Of a stretch of 64,000 nt of DNA, positions 40,678 through 51,738 are shown piece by piece (positions within the stretch are counted from its first letter, which is position 1; each line of letters opens with the position of its first letter). The DNA is from Gigaspora rosea. Lineage: Eukaryota; Glomeromycota; Glomeromycetes; Diversisporales; Gigasporaceae. Location of the stretch: contig QKWP01000412.1 in assembly GCA_003550325.1 (NCBI GenBank), forward strand, positions 189,406 through 253,405, written 5' to 3'. The notes beneath the pieces are model-generated. The model worked only from the letters and a program-made list of their open reading frames with translations, was not told the origin of the DNA and made no database searches. Made by a program: the position numbers and the translations under genes.

Positions 40678-43600
40678 TTATCTTATAGAATCAAAGAGTT
40701 CCTGGACCTCGTTATCTGTATTTAGCCTATATGGTGGAAGTTCTGGTGCGCCTTTATCTCCAAAACCAAGACCTTTATATGGTCGGCGATTAATTCGGTA
40801 TGAATATTCCCAAACTTGCTTTTCTTTAGGCCCTATTTTTTTCCGATTGCTTTTAACTGTATAGCCACACCAATTACCAGCGATTGCATTGATTGTTTTT
40901 ATGGCCGATATAAGATCAGGCTTTTCTTTTGCACGGGACTTAAAACCAAAGAGTAATAAAGACTGACTTCGGATTTCTATAAATCTTTCACACGATTGAG
41001 CGAATGCTTCTGAAATAATATTACCCGAAAGAGTACGTATATCATCAATGCCGGTAAAGCCTAGTATTTGCAAAAGTTCCTGTATTACTTTCCAATGATT
41101 TGCTGAATAGTTTTTATGCAAGTCCTCCGCTACTGATTTTTCTAAATTCTCTTCGGCTTTATAACAGGTATCCTCCCACTGTGCAAAGTTTTTAGCAACC
41201 AAACCTTCTATTGCACTATCTTCATCACAACCTTGCTTCCGGAAATGAGATAAGCGCAGAAAATGTTTCCGAGGTTCAGGTGGACTAAAACGTTCTACAA
41301 ATTTCTTATTGCAAAGATTATCCCAATCTTCGGTACTTATATCTTTACAGCCATAAATATTTCGCATATAGAAACGTTTAAGAGCCATAGTATCTGGGAT
41401 AGAGCGTTCTTGGTCAAACTTAAGATTTTCAGCTTCTTCAGGACCAAGATTCCGGGAAGTAGCAACTGCGTTAAAATCTGTTTCTTTGATAACTAATGCT
41501 TCAGCTCTAACCTCATTACGGATTTTTTTACGGTTCTCTATAACTCCTCGGCTCTCATCCATTTTTATTAGTTGGAGAGAAGCACCAGTACTGGCTATAA
41601 GACTACAAAGCTTCTCAATAAAATATCTTGCAGAAAGGCGTTTCTGATGCTCAACTTCAATGAATGTTATTACAGCTGGAGACTCATCAACTTTATAAGA
41701 AATGGTATTATTATTCCATTCACGATGTCCTTTTATTGCTGTAGGTAAATTATTAGGTCGAGCACTTTCAAGTTCTGCTCGAATATTTTCACGACCTGGT
41801 GGACGAAAAAGCTCATTGGAATTTTTCTGATAGAACATGGAAATAATACGACGAGGACAGTCGCGAATTCGATAAAGCATTTGTGCAAGGGCCTCAACAT
41901 GAACCGGAGTGGCGATGTTTGTAATAGCTATAACTATATCGAAGTGGCCCGTAACTTCGAATGATATTCCTGCCTCCACAGTATTTGTATAGGCTATACA
42001 GTCAAGTTCGCCCCAGGCATTATTAATATTGGAAAAGTCTTTTTGTCTCTGTTTTCCATCCATATCTCCATAGTATGCACGGGCTCTAATAGGCGAATTA
42101 TCGGGTTTAAATAACTTAGACGCTTTTTCTACTAACGCTCTAGTCATCACCGCTCCAGTAGATACAAATGCCACACGTTTACCCTGCCTTAAAAACTCAT
42201 AACCTATTCTTATAGCTTCAGCTCCACTATTCGGATCATAAAGAATTTCAACCGTCTCACCCACACGAGGCTGGTATTTATTATCAATTATGCAAATGTC
42301 TTCACCACGATAAGCCTTTAGGAATATTAGTGTTGAGATGTTTGCGAAGGCATCCATTGCAACTACATGTCTCGCAGACCTTAAAACATCACGCATTGCA
42401 TTTTCAGATTCCCGTGCATTTGTACCGCTAGACATTTGACGCATGATGGCATTGACCTCATCGAGAATGGCCACAAAGGGACGGGCTGTGAATTCGACAC
42501 GGAAAAGACTTACAACCTGTACTATGATAATGTCCCACTCATTTATAGATAAGTCTCCTTGCATATTTTGGTAGTTGCAAATTCGAAACCCCAATGCCTC
42601 CAACTCGTCAAGTTTTGCTTTTGATTCATTGCTAAGAGACTTTCGGTAAGAGATCCAGATAAAGCATGGCAAAGAAGAAATATCATGTACTTTATCTTTC
42701 AATGCCATAATAATCTCTCTTAACGCAGTGGTTTTCCATGTTCCCGGAGGAGAACGAATAAGTGTTGTCGTTTTCTCAGTACTCAAGAAATCAGGATATG
42801 CTTCGGAAGCATCTTTTAATTTTTCTACATTAATAACCGTCTCTGATAATTCTACAAGAGGGCGTGGATTTGATATAACATCAGCTATTCTTTCAACTAT
42901 TCCTCGCTTAGGTTTTGCAGAAATTTCAGTCACTTTTCCAAATGCTAATCCCTTATGATCGGGTTTGTATTGTTTTTGCCGATAGCATTTGAGTATAAAA
43001 CGTCCATCTTTTCGGAGAAAGCTATACAACTGATTTCTTTCATGCTTGATATTGCAAATAGGGCATTCCGTAAATGATTTGGCATGAAAGGTAATAAACC
43101 CTTTTTCAGCTTTTCCGATCTCAAGCCATTCATACTTTGCGATAACTAAGCTAGCTCCCTTGTTTAAGGCAGTTTCATCTTCAATGGGTTGGAACTCCTC
43201 TTTTTCTGATTTTTCGGAAGAAAAAGTTCGGGGCCAGATTTCAGAAGCATCTAACTTAGGTTGAACTAAATAATCTTCTAGCTTGCAATATCCTTTCTTG
43301 ACTGAAGAAATTGCAGGTCTTTTAACTCTATCTTCTTTAGCTGATCCAAGGAGCCGAAGACTGAAGCGAGACTTATAGAGTCCTATATCAATAAATTCTG
43401 AGTATGGCTTCCCAACCCTATCGGCAACTTTTTCCACAAAACCCCTAAGATCTCTATAGTTAATAAAACGTGCATAATTATATACAATATGCCAACTGCA
43501 TTTCTTAGCATTAGACGAACCGGCTAAGGTAAAAGCATTTAAAGTTACAAAATAAATGTTTTAAATCAAAGTATAGAATATCAGCACAGGTAATTAAGAT

Positions 43601-44002
43601 TCTGGATAATAAATATTTGCGAGAAATTTTATATTTATCTAAGGAAGGGAGTTCAGGATTTGTGGGATCGGGGTACTGTCTCGCGTCGATGTCCAGAACG
43701 AGGCGAAGGGGCAAATTCCCATCAATGCATTCGTGAGCATTGGGAATCCCATAAATTTCAGACGGGTGATCAACTACAGTGAAACCCTTCCCTGCCACCC
43801 GTATAATATATTTATCAAAAATTTTCTCAGAATGATAGGCATCTAGAAGAGCAATATCATCTTTACTATTAGACAAATATTGAAAATATGTATGATCATT
43901 ATAACCAGGCTCATAATCAAGGTCCGCTAACCATGAGAAGAGTCTAGTTGCTTCATTTATTTCACTAGGGTTGGGCCCAGTATTTTTTTGCGCAAGTAGC
44001 AT
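40678..44002 (-). pseudogene. Primase fused to UL9-like origin-binding helicase; frameshift and P-loop change
   Basis: Read from ATG 44002, the first 150 codons encode an archaeo-eukaryotic primase N-half with the catalytic pair LVLDIDARQ (D104, D106). Four extra T (coding strand, 43549-43552) then break the frame. The next frame continues with AGSSNAKKCSWHIVYN, supplying the catalytic His, and runs to 40678, about 1106 residues overall. A zinc ribbon (CPICNIKHE...KCYRQ) precedes an SF2 helicase of the herpes UL9/OBP type: P-loop region SPPGTWKTTAL, DEVN Walker B, TNTVEAGISFE (motif V) and QMLYRIRD (motif VI). The P-loop has Trp (TGG at 42736-42738) where GxGKT needs Gly. The pair would open origins and prime DNA synthesis. 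The first 110 codons lie in the right TIR. TATTTTATA lies about 30 bp upstream. Confidence 0.85.
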
Positions 44003-44982
44003 AGTATTATATGTAAGAAATCAGTATAAAATAACAGAAAAACTTGCAAAGTTTAAAATAAAAAATGTAATATGTATGACTCAAAAACGAAATAAAAAAG
44101 TATCAGATTACTAGCATGAATATGCAATAAATATATTAAATAATACTCCAAAGCAATCGATGCAAAGATATCCTGAAGTAGTAACTATACAGAAACAAGG
44201 TCTAAAAGCCAAAAACATGCAAAATTTTGGTAACCCAGATGAGCAGAATTATATATAGGAAAGGAAGAATAAATTTTGCGCATCTGGGTTACCAACTCAG
44301 CACTTCGTGCCTCATTCTTGATAGGATTGCGCATCTGGGTTACCAACTTGGCACTTCATGCCTTATCTTCGGCAATCAAAAGGGTCACAAAAGGCAGAGT
44401 CACCAAGGTATAATTATTATGGATATATATTATATTATTAAATTATGCTTTGGTGGGTTACCAAGTAGGGATAACATCTTATAAAAATCAGTAGGCCATC
44501 AAGGCAGAATAAATAAGATAGCCAATGTGATAGTAAACTTTTTTTTGGCAAATAGACCTATTTGATGCCCAAACAAGTTAACGAATCTGGCCCACAAAAC
44601 TTGCATCTAGATTGGTATCCAAAACGGGATACATAACATAAGCCCTTCTTCACCCAAGCCGGCCTTCAAATCAGGATCCATGACGTGACTCCCTCTTCAC
44701 CAAAGCCGGCATCTGAATCAGGATCCACAATAAGCAACAATAAATAAGCAAACTGATTCCCAAAGGTCTCCCAAATAATGAAAACAAAAAGATAGCAATC
44801 TAGGCATAAAAAAGCCACAGAGCAACAAAAACAAAAAGATAGCAACTTAGACATAAAAAGACTACAGAGTGCTAAAAACAGAAACTAGATATCAATTTAC
44901 TTATAACTAGGCAACAATTTACTCATAACTAGGTAATAATCTAATGTAACTAGGATGCAATATATATATATTGCATCCTAGT
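43672..44982 (-). repeat. Right terminal inverted repeat
   Basis: Reverse complement of 17490-18819 except for a 19-bp gap and scattered substitutions. It contains the promoter and first 110 codons of the primase-helicase gene, the GGTAACCCAGATG repeats, the CCTAGTTA iterons and the terminal palindrome (44949-44982). CTATG follows at 44983-44987. Confidence 0.92.
44949..44982. repeat. Perfect 34-bp palindrome at right tip
   Basis: Identical to 17490-17523; half-site ACTAGGATGCAATATAT followed by its complement. Confidence 0.95.
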
Positions 44983-45515
44983 CTATGCATTAGCCTAGTA
45001 AGTAGAAAAGCAAAAGTGCAGTATTAATAATGTGATAAATTTACAAAAAAAAATGTTTTTTTATATATCGTAACTTCTTTACCTGGAGTAGGGCTGTTAA
45101 TCAGTCTGACTAAAGCTGCTAGTTCTACAGTCCATTTTAGAACCAGGCCAGTTTGGTCTTTTATAGTGTTTCGATCCTAAATCCGAAATCTGGATTGATT
45201 CTTCAATCCAGACAAATTCAGATATCAAAACCAGAGATTTTTACTAGAATTGGTCAAAGAACTTAAATTATGGATCTAAGGATGTACCCAAAGTTAGCTT
45301 TATACATAATCTGATGCGAATTCAATTCGGATTTGATAGAATCCGGATGGCCTATCAAAATTAGGATTGAAACACTAGTCTTTTATAAAACGGACCAAAA
45401 GAATATTTGTTCTAATAAATTTAGCATTAAATTATTATAATGAATATATGATCTAATTTTTTGTAATTTTGTTAGAATTAGATTATGATCACTATTATAA
45501 AATATACAGTTACTA

Positions 45516-45831
45516 CCGTATGTGTCCGAAATTAAGCTATCTTTTTTGGCCAAAAAATTACACGAAAAATCGTAAAGTAGCTTATTTTCGAAATATAGCA
45601 TTTTTTGAAAAAATTAAAAAACGTACCAATAAAAAGTTTCCAAATAACACTAAATTTTTACTGTAGGTGTATTTTGATGCGCTGGACAACTTTACTTAAT
45701 CGACTTTTTAAAGTTTACTTAGTAGAAAAAAAGTTTTATATGTAACAATTGCTAACGAATTTTTTAAGATTTTTAAAAAAAATCAGGGGGTAGCTTATTT
45801 TAGGTAGTAGCTTATTTTCGGACATATACGG
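45516..45831. mobile_element. MITE, CCGTATGTGTCCGAAA ends, TA duplication
   Basis: Inverted ends CCGTATGTGTCCGAAATTAAGCTA and TAGCTTATTTTCGGACATATACGG enclose 316 bp between TA dinucleotides (45514-45515 and 45832-45833). Related diverged copies occur near 52465-52740 and 56938-57247. The pattern is Tc1/mariner-like. Confidence 0.75.
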
Positions 45832-47011
45832 TATACTAGTGTTCCGCACGGATCGGATCGGACAGATATTTTTAAAGATCCGGATCCGATCCGAAAAACG
45901 GATCGAATCCAGGTCCAGATTTGTATCCGAATAAGAAAGATCCAAATCCGGATCTGGATCCGATAATAGATAATGCATATTTTTAAAATATGCACTTATC
46001 TGCATAATCGCTTTAACCTTAAATAAAAAAATTTAATATTTCCGGATATATCGACTTTATTTATTTCGAATTCATGCATATGCGTACTACAAGTACTTTA
46101 CGAGTGACAGATTATTTGATTAATCATATTTGCCATCATACAGTACAATATTGTTCCGTTCCCACAAATGATCAATGCAAGTTCCTTGTTTGGTTTAATT
46201 TCAAAGACTTTTTTTTTTATATCCGATTATAAAAAGGCGTTTTTACGACTTCTTAATACAAATGTATTATCCGGTTCAATTTAAATCAGCAAGCGACTTA
46301 TTATATATGACTTAAATATTAATTAGTTAAAATAATTGTATGATTTAAAACTATTAAAAATAATATTTAAGTTATATACATACGGTTCATCTAGCACCCT
46401 CCACCATGACCTTAGACACATCGCCATGCGTACTGTTTTTTCATTTAATCGACTCCGCTTTTCACTTATCATATCGCCACTAACACTAAAAACTTGTTCA
46501 CTAGAAACACTCATAGCAGGTATCAGAAGGCAGTTTCTAGCAAATCTTGAAAGATTTGGATAATTAGCTTCATTTGTTCGCCACCATTCTAGAATATCTA
46601 TACCTGGGTCTACTAATGGTGCGTTTGAGTATATATCAAGCTCACTCTGACTCTCAATACGGGATCGTTTGTAAATTCGTGATATTATATTTGTTGTAGA
46701 CGCTTCAGCAATCGAGTTTATATCTTGACCAGGAACAGGTGCATATTGATTTTCATATTTATTTTTAATACTATAAAATAATACATATAGTATTAATTAA
46801 TACATTATTGGTTATATTGGTTACATATTTTTACAATACGAATTATAAACTAACATGTCTTTGATTTGATTAATAAGTTGCAACAACCATCCGAGCTCCT
46901 CAAAATACTGAAATTTAAGCCGTGGATCTAACACTATTGCCGAAATATGCCATATATTTGTCTTTTGACAATACCCTAAAAGTTTAGCAGTCGCAGCTTG
47001 ACATCCTTGTA

Positions 47012-47249
47012 TATACATGAGGACAAAAGCATTTCAGGTTCTAAAACCCGAAATTAAAATTTGAAGACGAAATTGTTTTTGACCTATTTTACTTAAAAGA
47101 CGAAATTATTTGATAATTTTTTTGAATAGATGAAATTATAAAGAACATATCTATATAAATTTTATTTGCTCTTTCTTATAAAAAATTTTAATTTTCTCTA
47201 ATGAAGACGAAATAGGCCTTTTTTAAAAATCAATTTCGGTGGCATCACT
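47012..47249. mobile_element. 238-bp insertion in the hAT transposase, 9-bp duplication
   Basis: ATCCTTGTA stands on both sides (47003-47011 and 47250-47258). The insert repeats GAAGACGAAATT but shows no clear terminal inverted repeats. A 9-bp duplication fits a MULE-like or unclassified element. Confidence 0.65.
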
Positions 47250-48246
47250 ATCCTTGTACGAGCCATTGTGGTGTATTACTTTTTCTTTGAGTTTCACCAA
47301 GCGTTTCGAGCAACATGTGATAAAGGGGAACAATCATCGATAATGTTGGATATTCAGATGCCGATATAATGGTTGTTACTAAACAAATATTTAATGTAAT
47401 ACGTTATTAATATAACCCTAATAAATTATATTATAATAAAGTTTACTAACCATCTTTAAATGGTTTTAAAACTTCAACTACGAGTTTTATTTTATCACAT
47501 TTATCCTCACTAAGAATATATGCCCGCGAATCCGATTCAGCTAGAGCGATGCTATCTAATACTATTCGCAATTCTATAGCCTGATTACACATTTCGAAGG
47601 TAGAATTTCACCTCATGCTTATATCGAGAATTGGTTTCAATTGCCTCATATTGTGAATTTGACATGCCTTTTGTAACCTTTCGCAACGTTTTGGTGTTCC
47701 TCTTACGCTTTTAATTAATGATCGTAGCTAAAAAAAAAATAAATATAAAATAATTAATAATAATAAAACACAAATAGAACCAATTTAATTAATAAAAATA
47801 CTAACCCTTTCCAACTCGCTTCCTACAATATCTAACATGCTTTGCACTGCAAGGTTTAAAATATGTCCAAAGCATCGTACCGATTGTTGAATACTATCAA
47901 ATTCGATACCAACTTGTGACAAGGAATATGCAAAATCTTGCAAAAACCTATTATTAGACGATGCATTGTCACGCGTAATTGCAACTAACTTTGAAATAAT
48001 TCCCATTTTGTGAAGACACATTTCCATTGCATTTGAAATTGCGGCACCCGTGCGTGAACCTTTCATACTAACAAAATCTAACAAAATATTTTGAAGTTTC
48101 CATGAAACGTTTAGGTAGTGGATGGTTACTGCCATAAATGACTTGTCGCCAGTATCATTCGTCCATATATCAGTAGTTACGGCTATGCCTCCGGGAATTT
48201 CTTGCAACTTTCTTCGAAGCCTTCTTTGTTCTATTTCAAAATCACA

Positions 48247-49492
48247 TGCTGTATGTCTTTTTACCGTATCAGCTGAAGGTGCTATTAAAAAAAAAAAACT
48301 AAGTACTTGTCCTTTTATCCTTGAGCACTATTCTAATAAATATCATACCTGTCGCGCGAGGATCTAAAAATTTAAAAATCGATACAAGTTCTTCATCTTC
48401 AGTAATTAAAAAAGGCCGATTACGTTTAATAATCCATTGTTTAATAAGATTATCAAATTTAATTTTATTAAATGGTTCGCGGAAATGATTATTAATCTAA
48501 TAAATAAAAATTATATATTTTAAAATCACATGAATATTCCTTCTAACTATTATATATTTTAAAAACATACGCCTGTTTTATTATTCAGCATATTAATAAC
48601 TGAAACACCTTGTTTTATATTCAGCTTTTTTAATTCAGGTACTTTATTTTTGTGTAGTTTAAGATGTTTCTTAAGATTTGATGTGGTCCCGTCTTGATAT
48701 ACTAAATTTGTGCTACAGAAATCNAACACTACATTTAAATGCATAATCTAAAATAAAAGATCTAAGACCTGTCTAAATTAGTCAAATATTTTAATTCGTA
48801 GCATTATCATTGCCAAATATGATTTTGACAGAAATTAATATGGCTAAGCTTAGCGGTATATTAGGAAATTCGTCCAATAATATTGTTTCATTATTCTCAC
48901 GTGATGTATATTTATTTTCTATTCGGGTTACCCGGGTAGCATAACCATAACCCGGTTAAGGAATGCTTATGCGGGTTACCCGGGTAAGCCTTATCCGGGC
49001 TTAATCTCTATGCTGTATGTCTTTTTACCGTATCGGCTGAAGGTGCTATTAAAAAACAAAAAAAACTAAGTACTTGTCCTTTTATCCTCGAGCACTATTC
49101 TAATAAATATCATACCTGTTGCACAAGGATCTAAAAATTTAAAAATCGATACAAGTTCTTCATCTTTAGTAATTAAAAAAGGCCGATTACGTTTAATAAT
49201 CTATTGTTTAATAAGATTATCAAATTTATTTTTATTAAATGGTTTGCAGAAATGATTATTGATCTAATAAATAAAATTATATATTTTAAAATCACATAAA
49301 TATTCATTCTAACAATATATATTTTAAAAACATACGCCTGTTTTATTATTTAGCATATTAATAACTGAAACACCTTCTTGTTTTATATTTGGCTTTTTTA
49401 ATTCAGGTACTTTATTTTTGTATTTTTTAAGATGTTTCTTAAGATTTGACGTGGTCCCGTCTTGATATACTAAATTTGTGCCACAGAAATCG
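48247..49492. repeat. Direct duplication inside the hAT, with an N at one junction
   Basis: 48247-48724 and 49011-49492 are near-identical direct copies of about 480 bp, covering a linker exon and the BED-finger exon. The left copy ends exactly at the only ambiguous base of the window (48724). This may be a real tandem duplication or an assembly join. Confidence 0.75.
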
Positions 49493-51472
49493 CAGGTCGC
49501 CTTGTTACCTTTTTTTTTAAAATAGTTCCACACGAAAGATCTATATGTAAAACAACCAGTAAATAAACACAGTATATATTAGATTGCTTAGTACTGTAAA
49601 GCTTCCTACCTGGAACGCACAGTTTTACTACTACTATCACCTTCTGATTGGGTTGGAGATAATTTACTAACTTCAGCTTCGACTTCAGCTTCAGCTTCGA
49701 CTTTAGTTTCGACTTCGGTTTCGACTTCGGCTTTAATTTCGGCTTCGGTTTCAGCTTTATCTTTGCCTATGTAAGTAGGCGTTTGTTCATAATCAGATTC
49801 ACTAAACTCCCAAAGAGGAAGTATAGACAAAGTTGACATTGTCTTGATAAAAGTTCAAAAGTTCTTCGATATTAGAAGAAAAGTTTTTTTTAAAAAAAAA
49901 GTCCCACATCCAACATTATAACGCGTAATGCAAATTCTTTATATCAAAAAAAAAATTTTAAAAAAAAAAAAATCTAAAATTTAATAATTATTATCATAAC
50001 GTCCCTAATCGTTAGACTTAGAAGGTTTAGAAAATTTAGAAGGCTTAGATAACTTAAAAGGGGTAAAAAACTTAGTGGTTTTAAAACACTTAGCAGTTTT
50101 AAAAAACTTAGAGTACTTAGAAAACTTAAGATTGATCTTATCTTTATAATAGAAGAAAAACATAAGCGTTCAAGTTATTATTTAATGGTTTAGAGATAAA
50201 ATGGCTTAGAAGTTAAGAGAACGCTTTTTTTTAGACAATATAATTAAGGGTAGGGGGTATATCGATCATTTTTCATATGATTTTTGTGTCACTATTTTTT
50301 CTTTTAAATATTAAAAAATATTTTATTATGTAAACTGTTTTTAAAAATTAATTAAAATTTGTAGAATAGGTTTTTCTGATTCTAATGGTAGTAAGATCAT
50401 CAAAATTGGGTAAATATTTATCGAGATACATATATTTAAAGGTTAGATATTATTTTATCATATGATGATCATATGATATTTAATTAATAATCTTGTGTAA
50501 CCCCAGAAAATTTAGAGGCTCCCCGGAAACTTTACAATATATACAAGTATATTTTTTTTAAATATTATATTTGTTAAAATTTTTACTACTATAAAGAACA
50601 TAATCTAAACTATTTACTACAAAAATTTGATAAAGATTAATTGTAATAGTAAAAAGTTTTATTAGTAATATATTTCTATTTTTTGTAAAAATCACATTGT
50701 GACACTAAGATCATATGAAAAATGATCGATATACCCCCTACCCTTAATATAAGCCAATCAAAATATAATATTTCCAGCCAAATATCGTTTATTATTCGGA
50801 TCCAAATGGATCTACCGGATTGGATCCCAATATGGATCCGGATTCGGTAGAACTTATAAATCATGGATCTGGATCTGATCCGAACACCGGATCCGGATCG
50901 GATCCGGGTCCTCAGATCAGATCTGCGGAACACTACGGTATACAACTTTAATTTTTAGAAGCTTAGATAGTGATAATAAATTTCGAAATGCATTGCACAC
51001 ATGACATGATTTCAATTGGCAGAAATTAAACTTTATTATATTGATGCAAGTAATATATAAAAGAAATAGCAATTATCATTGTGCTCTGAGTAAAGAAGTT
51101 ACAATATATAAAAAAATATTTTTTTTGTAAATTTATCGTATTAATACTGCACTTTTGCTTTTTTATAAAGGGTTTCTATATATTACTGATTACATTGGAG
51201 ATTTGCTACAACGATTAGAATCTCTGACTAATTAAAGTATTGGAGAAAAGAAATCTATGACTAACAATAAGTAATTTATACTCATTTACATAGCTGTGAC
51301 TTTAGTTCTTACCTTTTAAATATTAGAAGCATCTTACTATTGTTTTTCAATAGAATACGCCTTAAGCCAAATTCAAATTGGAATTTATTAAATTTTTTTG
51401 TTTTTGTCAATCAATATGCATATCAGGTTCCAAATTATATACTTTGATTATATTTTTTTCTGTGACTAGGTC

Positions 51473-51738
51473 ATATGGGGGAACCCACAGCAAAAGGATG
51501 CTTTGGGACAATCACATGATTTTGAGAAAATCGTGTTCAAAATTGGTATATGATTATCTTCTATATAATAGTATCAAAATCATTAGACAAAATTATATAC
51601 TTTTTTATTAATTGATTTAACTATTAAACATTGTTTTTATAAAAATATTCATTTGCTATTTCTGTATTTGGTTATTCTATAAAATTTCAAAATTTGATTG
51701 GTTGACCCGAAGCATCCTTTTGCTATAGGCTCCCTCAT
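51473..51738. mobile_element. MITE with GCAAAAGGATGCTTTGGG arms
   Basis: Inverted arms ATATGGGGGAACCCACAGCA...AAAGGATGC and the complement enclose about 265 bp. Boundaries are approximate and the duplication is probably TA. Confidence 0.6.

Larger units (their letters stand above)
17490..44982. mobile_element. 27.5-kb virus-like integrative element with 1.3-kb TIRs and 5-bp TSD
   Basis: Long inverted repeats (17490-18819 and 43672-44982) bound the segment. CTATG stands directly outside both ends (17485-17489 and 44983-44987), consistent with integrase-type staggered cutting. The interior encodes a retroviral-type integrase, tyrosine recombinase, primase/UL9-like helicase, A32-type packaging ATPase, Gag/protease-like polyprotein, coiled-coil membrane protein, zinc-ribbon and RING proteins and a Crinkler header. 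Genes lie on both strands, some overlapping, mostly without introns. The set resembles Polintons and Polinton-like viruses in integrase and ATPase, and large DNA viruses in the primase-helicase. No protein-primed DNA polymerase or double-jelly-roll capsid was recognised. Several genes are broken, so this copy is probably not autonomous. Confidence 0.9.
46323..49839 (-). pseudogene. hAT transposase, intron-containing, damaged
   Basis: Exon 1 (from ATG 49839) encodes an acidic EVETEVETKVEAEAEVEAEV-type tract. An intron leads to a BED zinc finger (CDFCGTNLVYQDGTTSNLKKH, with the second His replaced by Tyr). The catalytic region is at 48207-47785 (TDIWTNDTGDKSFMAVTIHY, VAITRDNASSNNRFL, RCFGHILNLAVQ). 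The hAT C-terminal dimerisation motif lies near 46330-46510 (SSEQVFSVSGDMISEKRSRL). Damage: a 760-bp internal duplication repeats the BED-finger-to-linker part, whose left copy ends at an ambiguous base; the outer copy has TAG where the inner copy has TGG (Trp); and 238 bp are inserted at 47012-47249 inside a coding exon. It cuts and pastes DNA in functional relatives; here it is probably inactive. Confidence 0.85.
45837..50935. mobile_element. 5.1-kb hAT transposon, 8-bp duplication CGGTATAC
   Basis: It begins TAGTGTTCCGCA and ends TGCGGAACACTA. CGGTATAC is duplicated exactly (45829-45836 and 50936-50943). Subterminal GGATCCGGATC-type repeats occur at both ends. It inserted into the right end of the MITE at 45516-45831. 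It carries a damaged transposase gene on the minus strand and is the likely parent of the 552-bp MITE at 11456. Confidence 0.92.
45010..51160. mobile_element. Older repeat element enclosing a MITE and a hAT
   Basis: GCAAAAGTGCAGTATTAATA...TAACTTCTTTAC at 45013-45080 has an inverted partner at 51088-51155, so both belong to one TIR element now stretched by later insertions. Parts of the interior (45110-45510 and 50944-51000) match, in reverse, a second copy at 51990-52260. Confidence 0.55.

Noticed and set aside
17490-44982. LTR retrotransposon or retrovirus because of Gag, protease and integrase
   Set aside because: Ends are inverted, not direct, repeats; no reverse transcriptase or RNase H; a primase-helicase and packaging ATPase are present.
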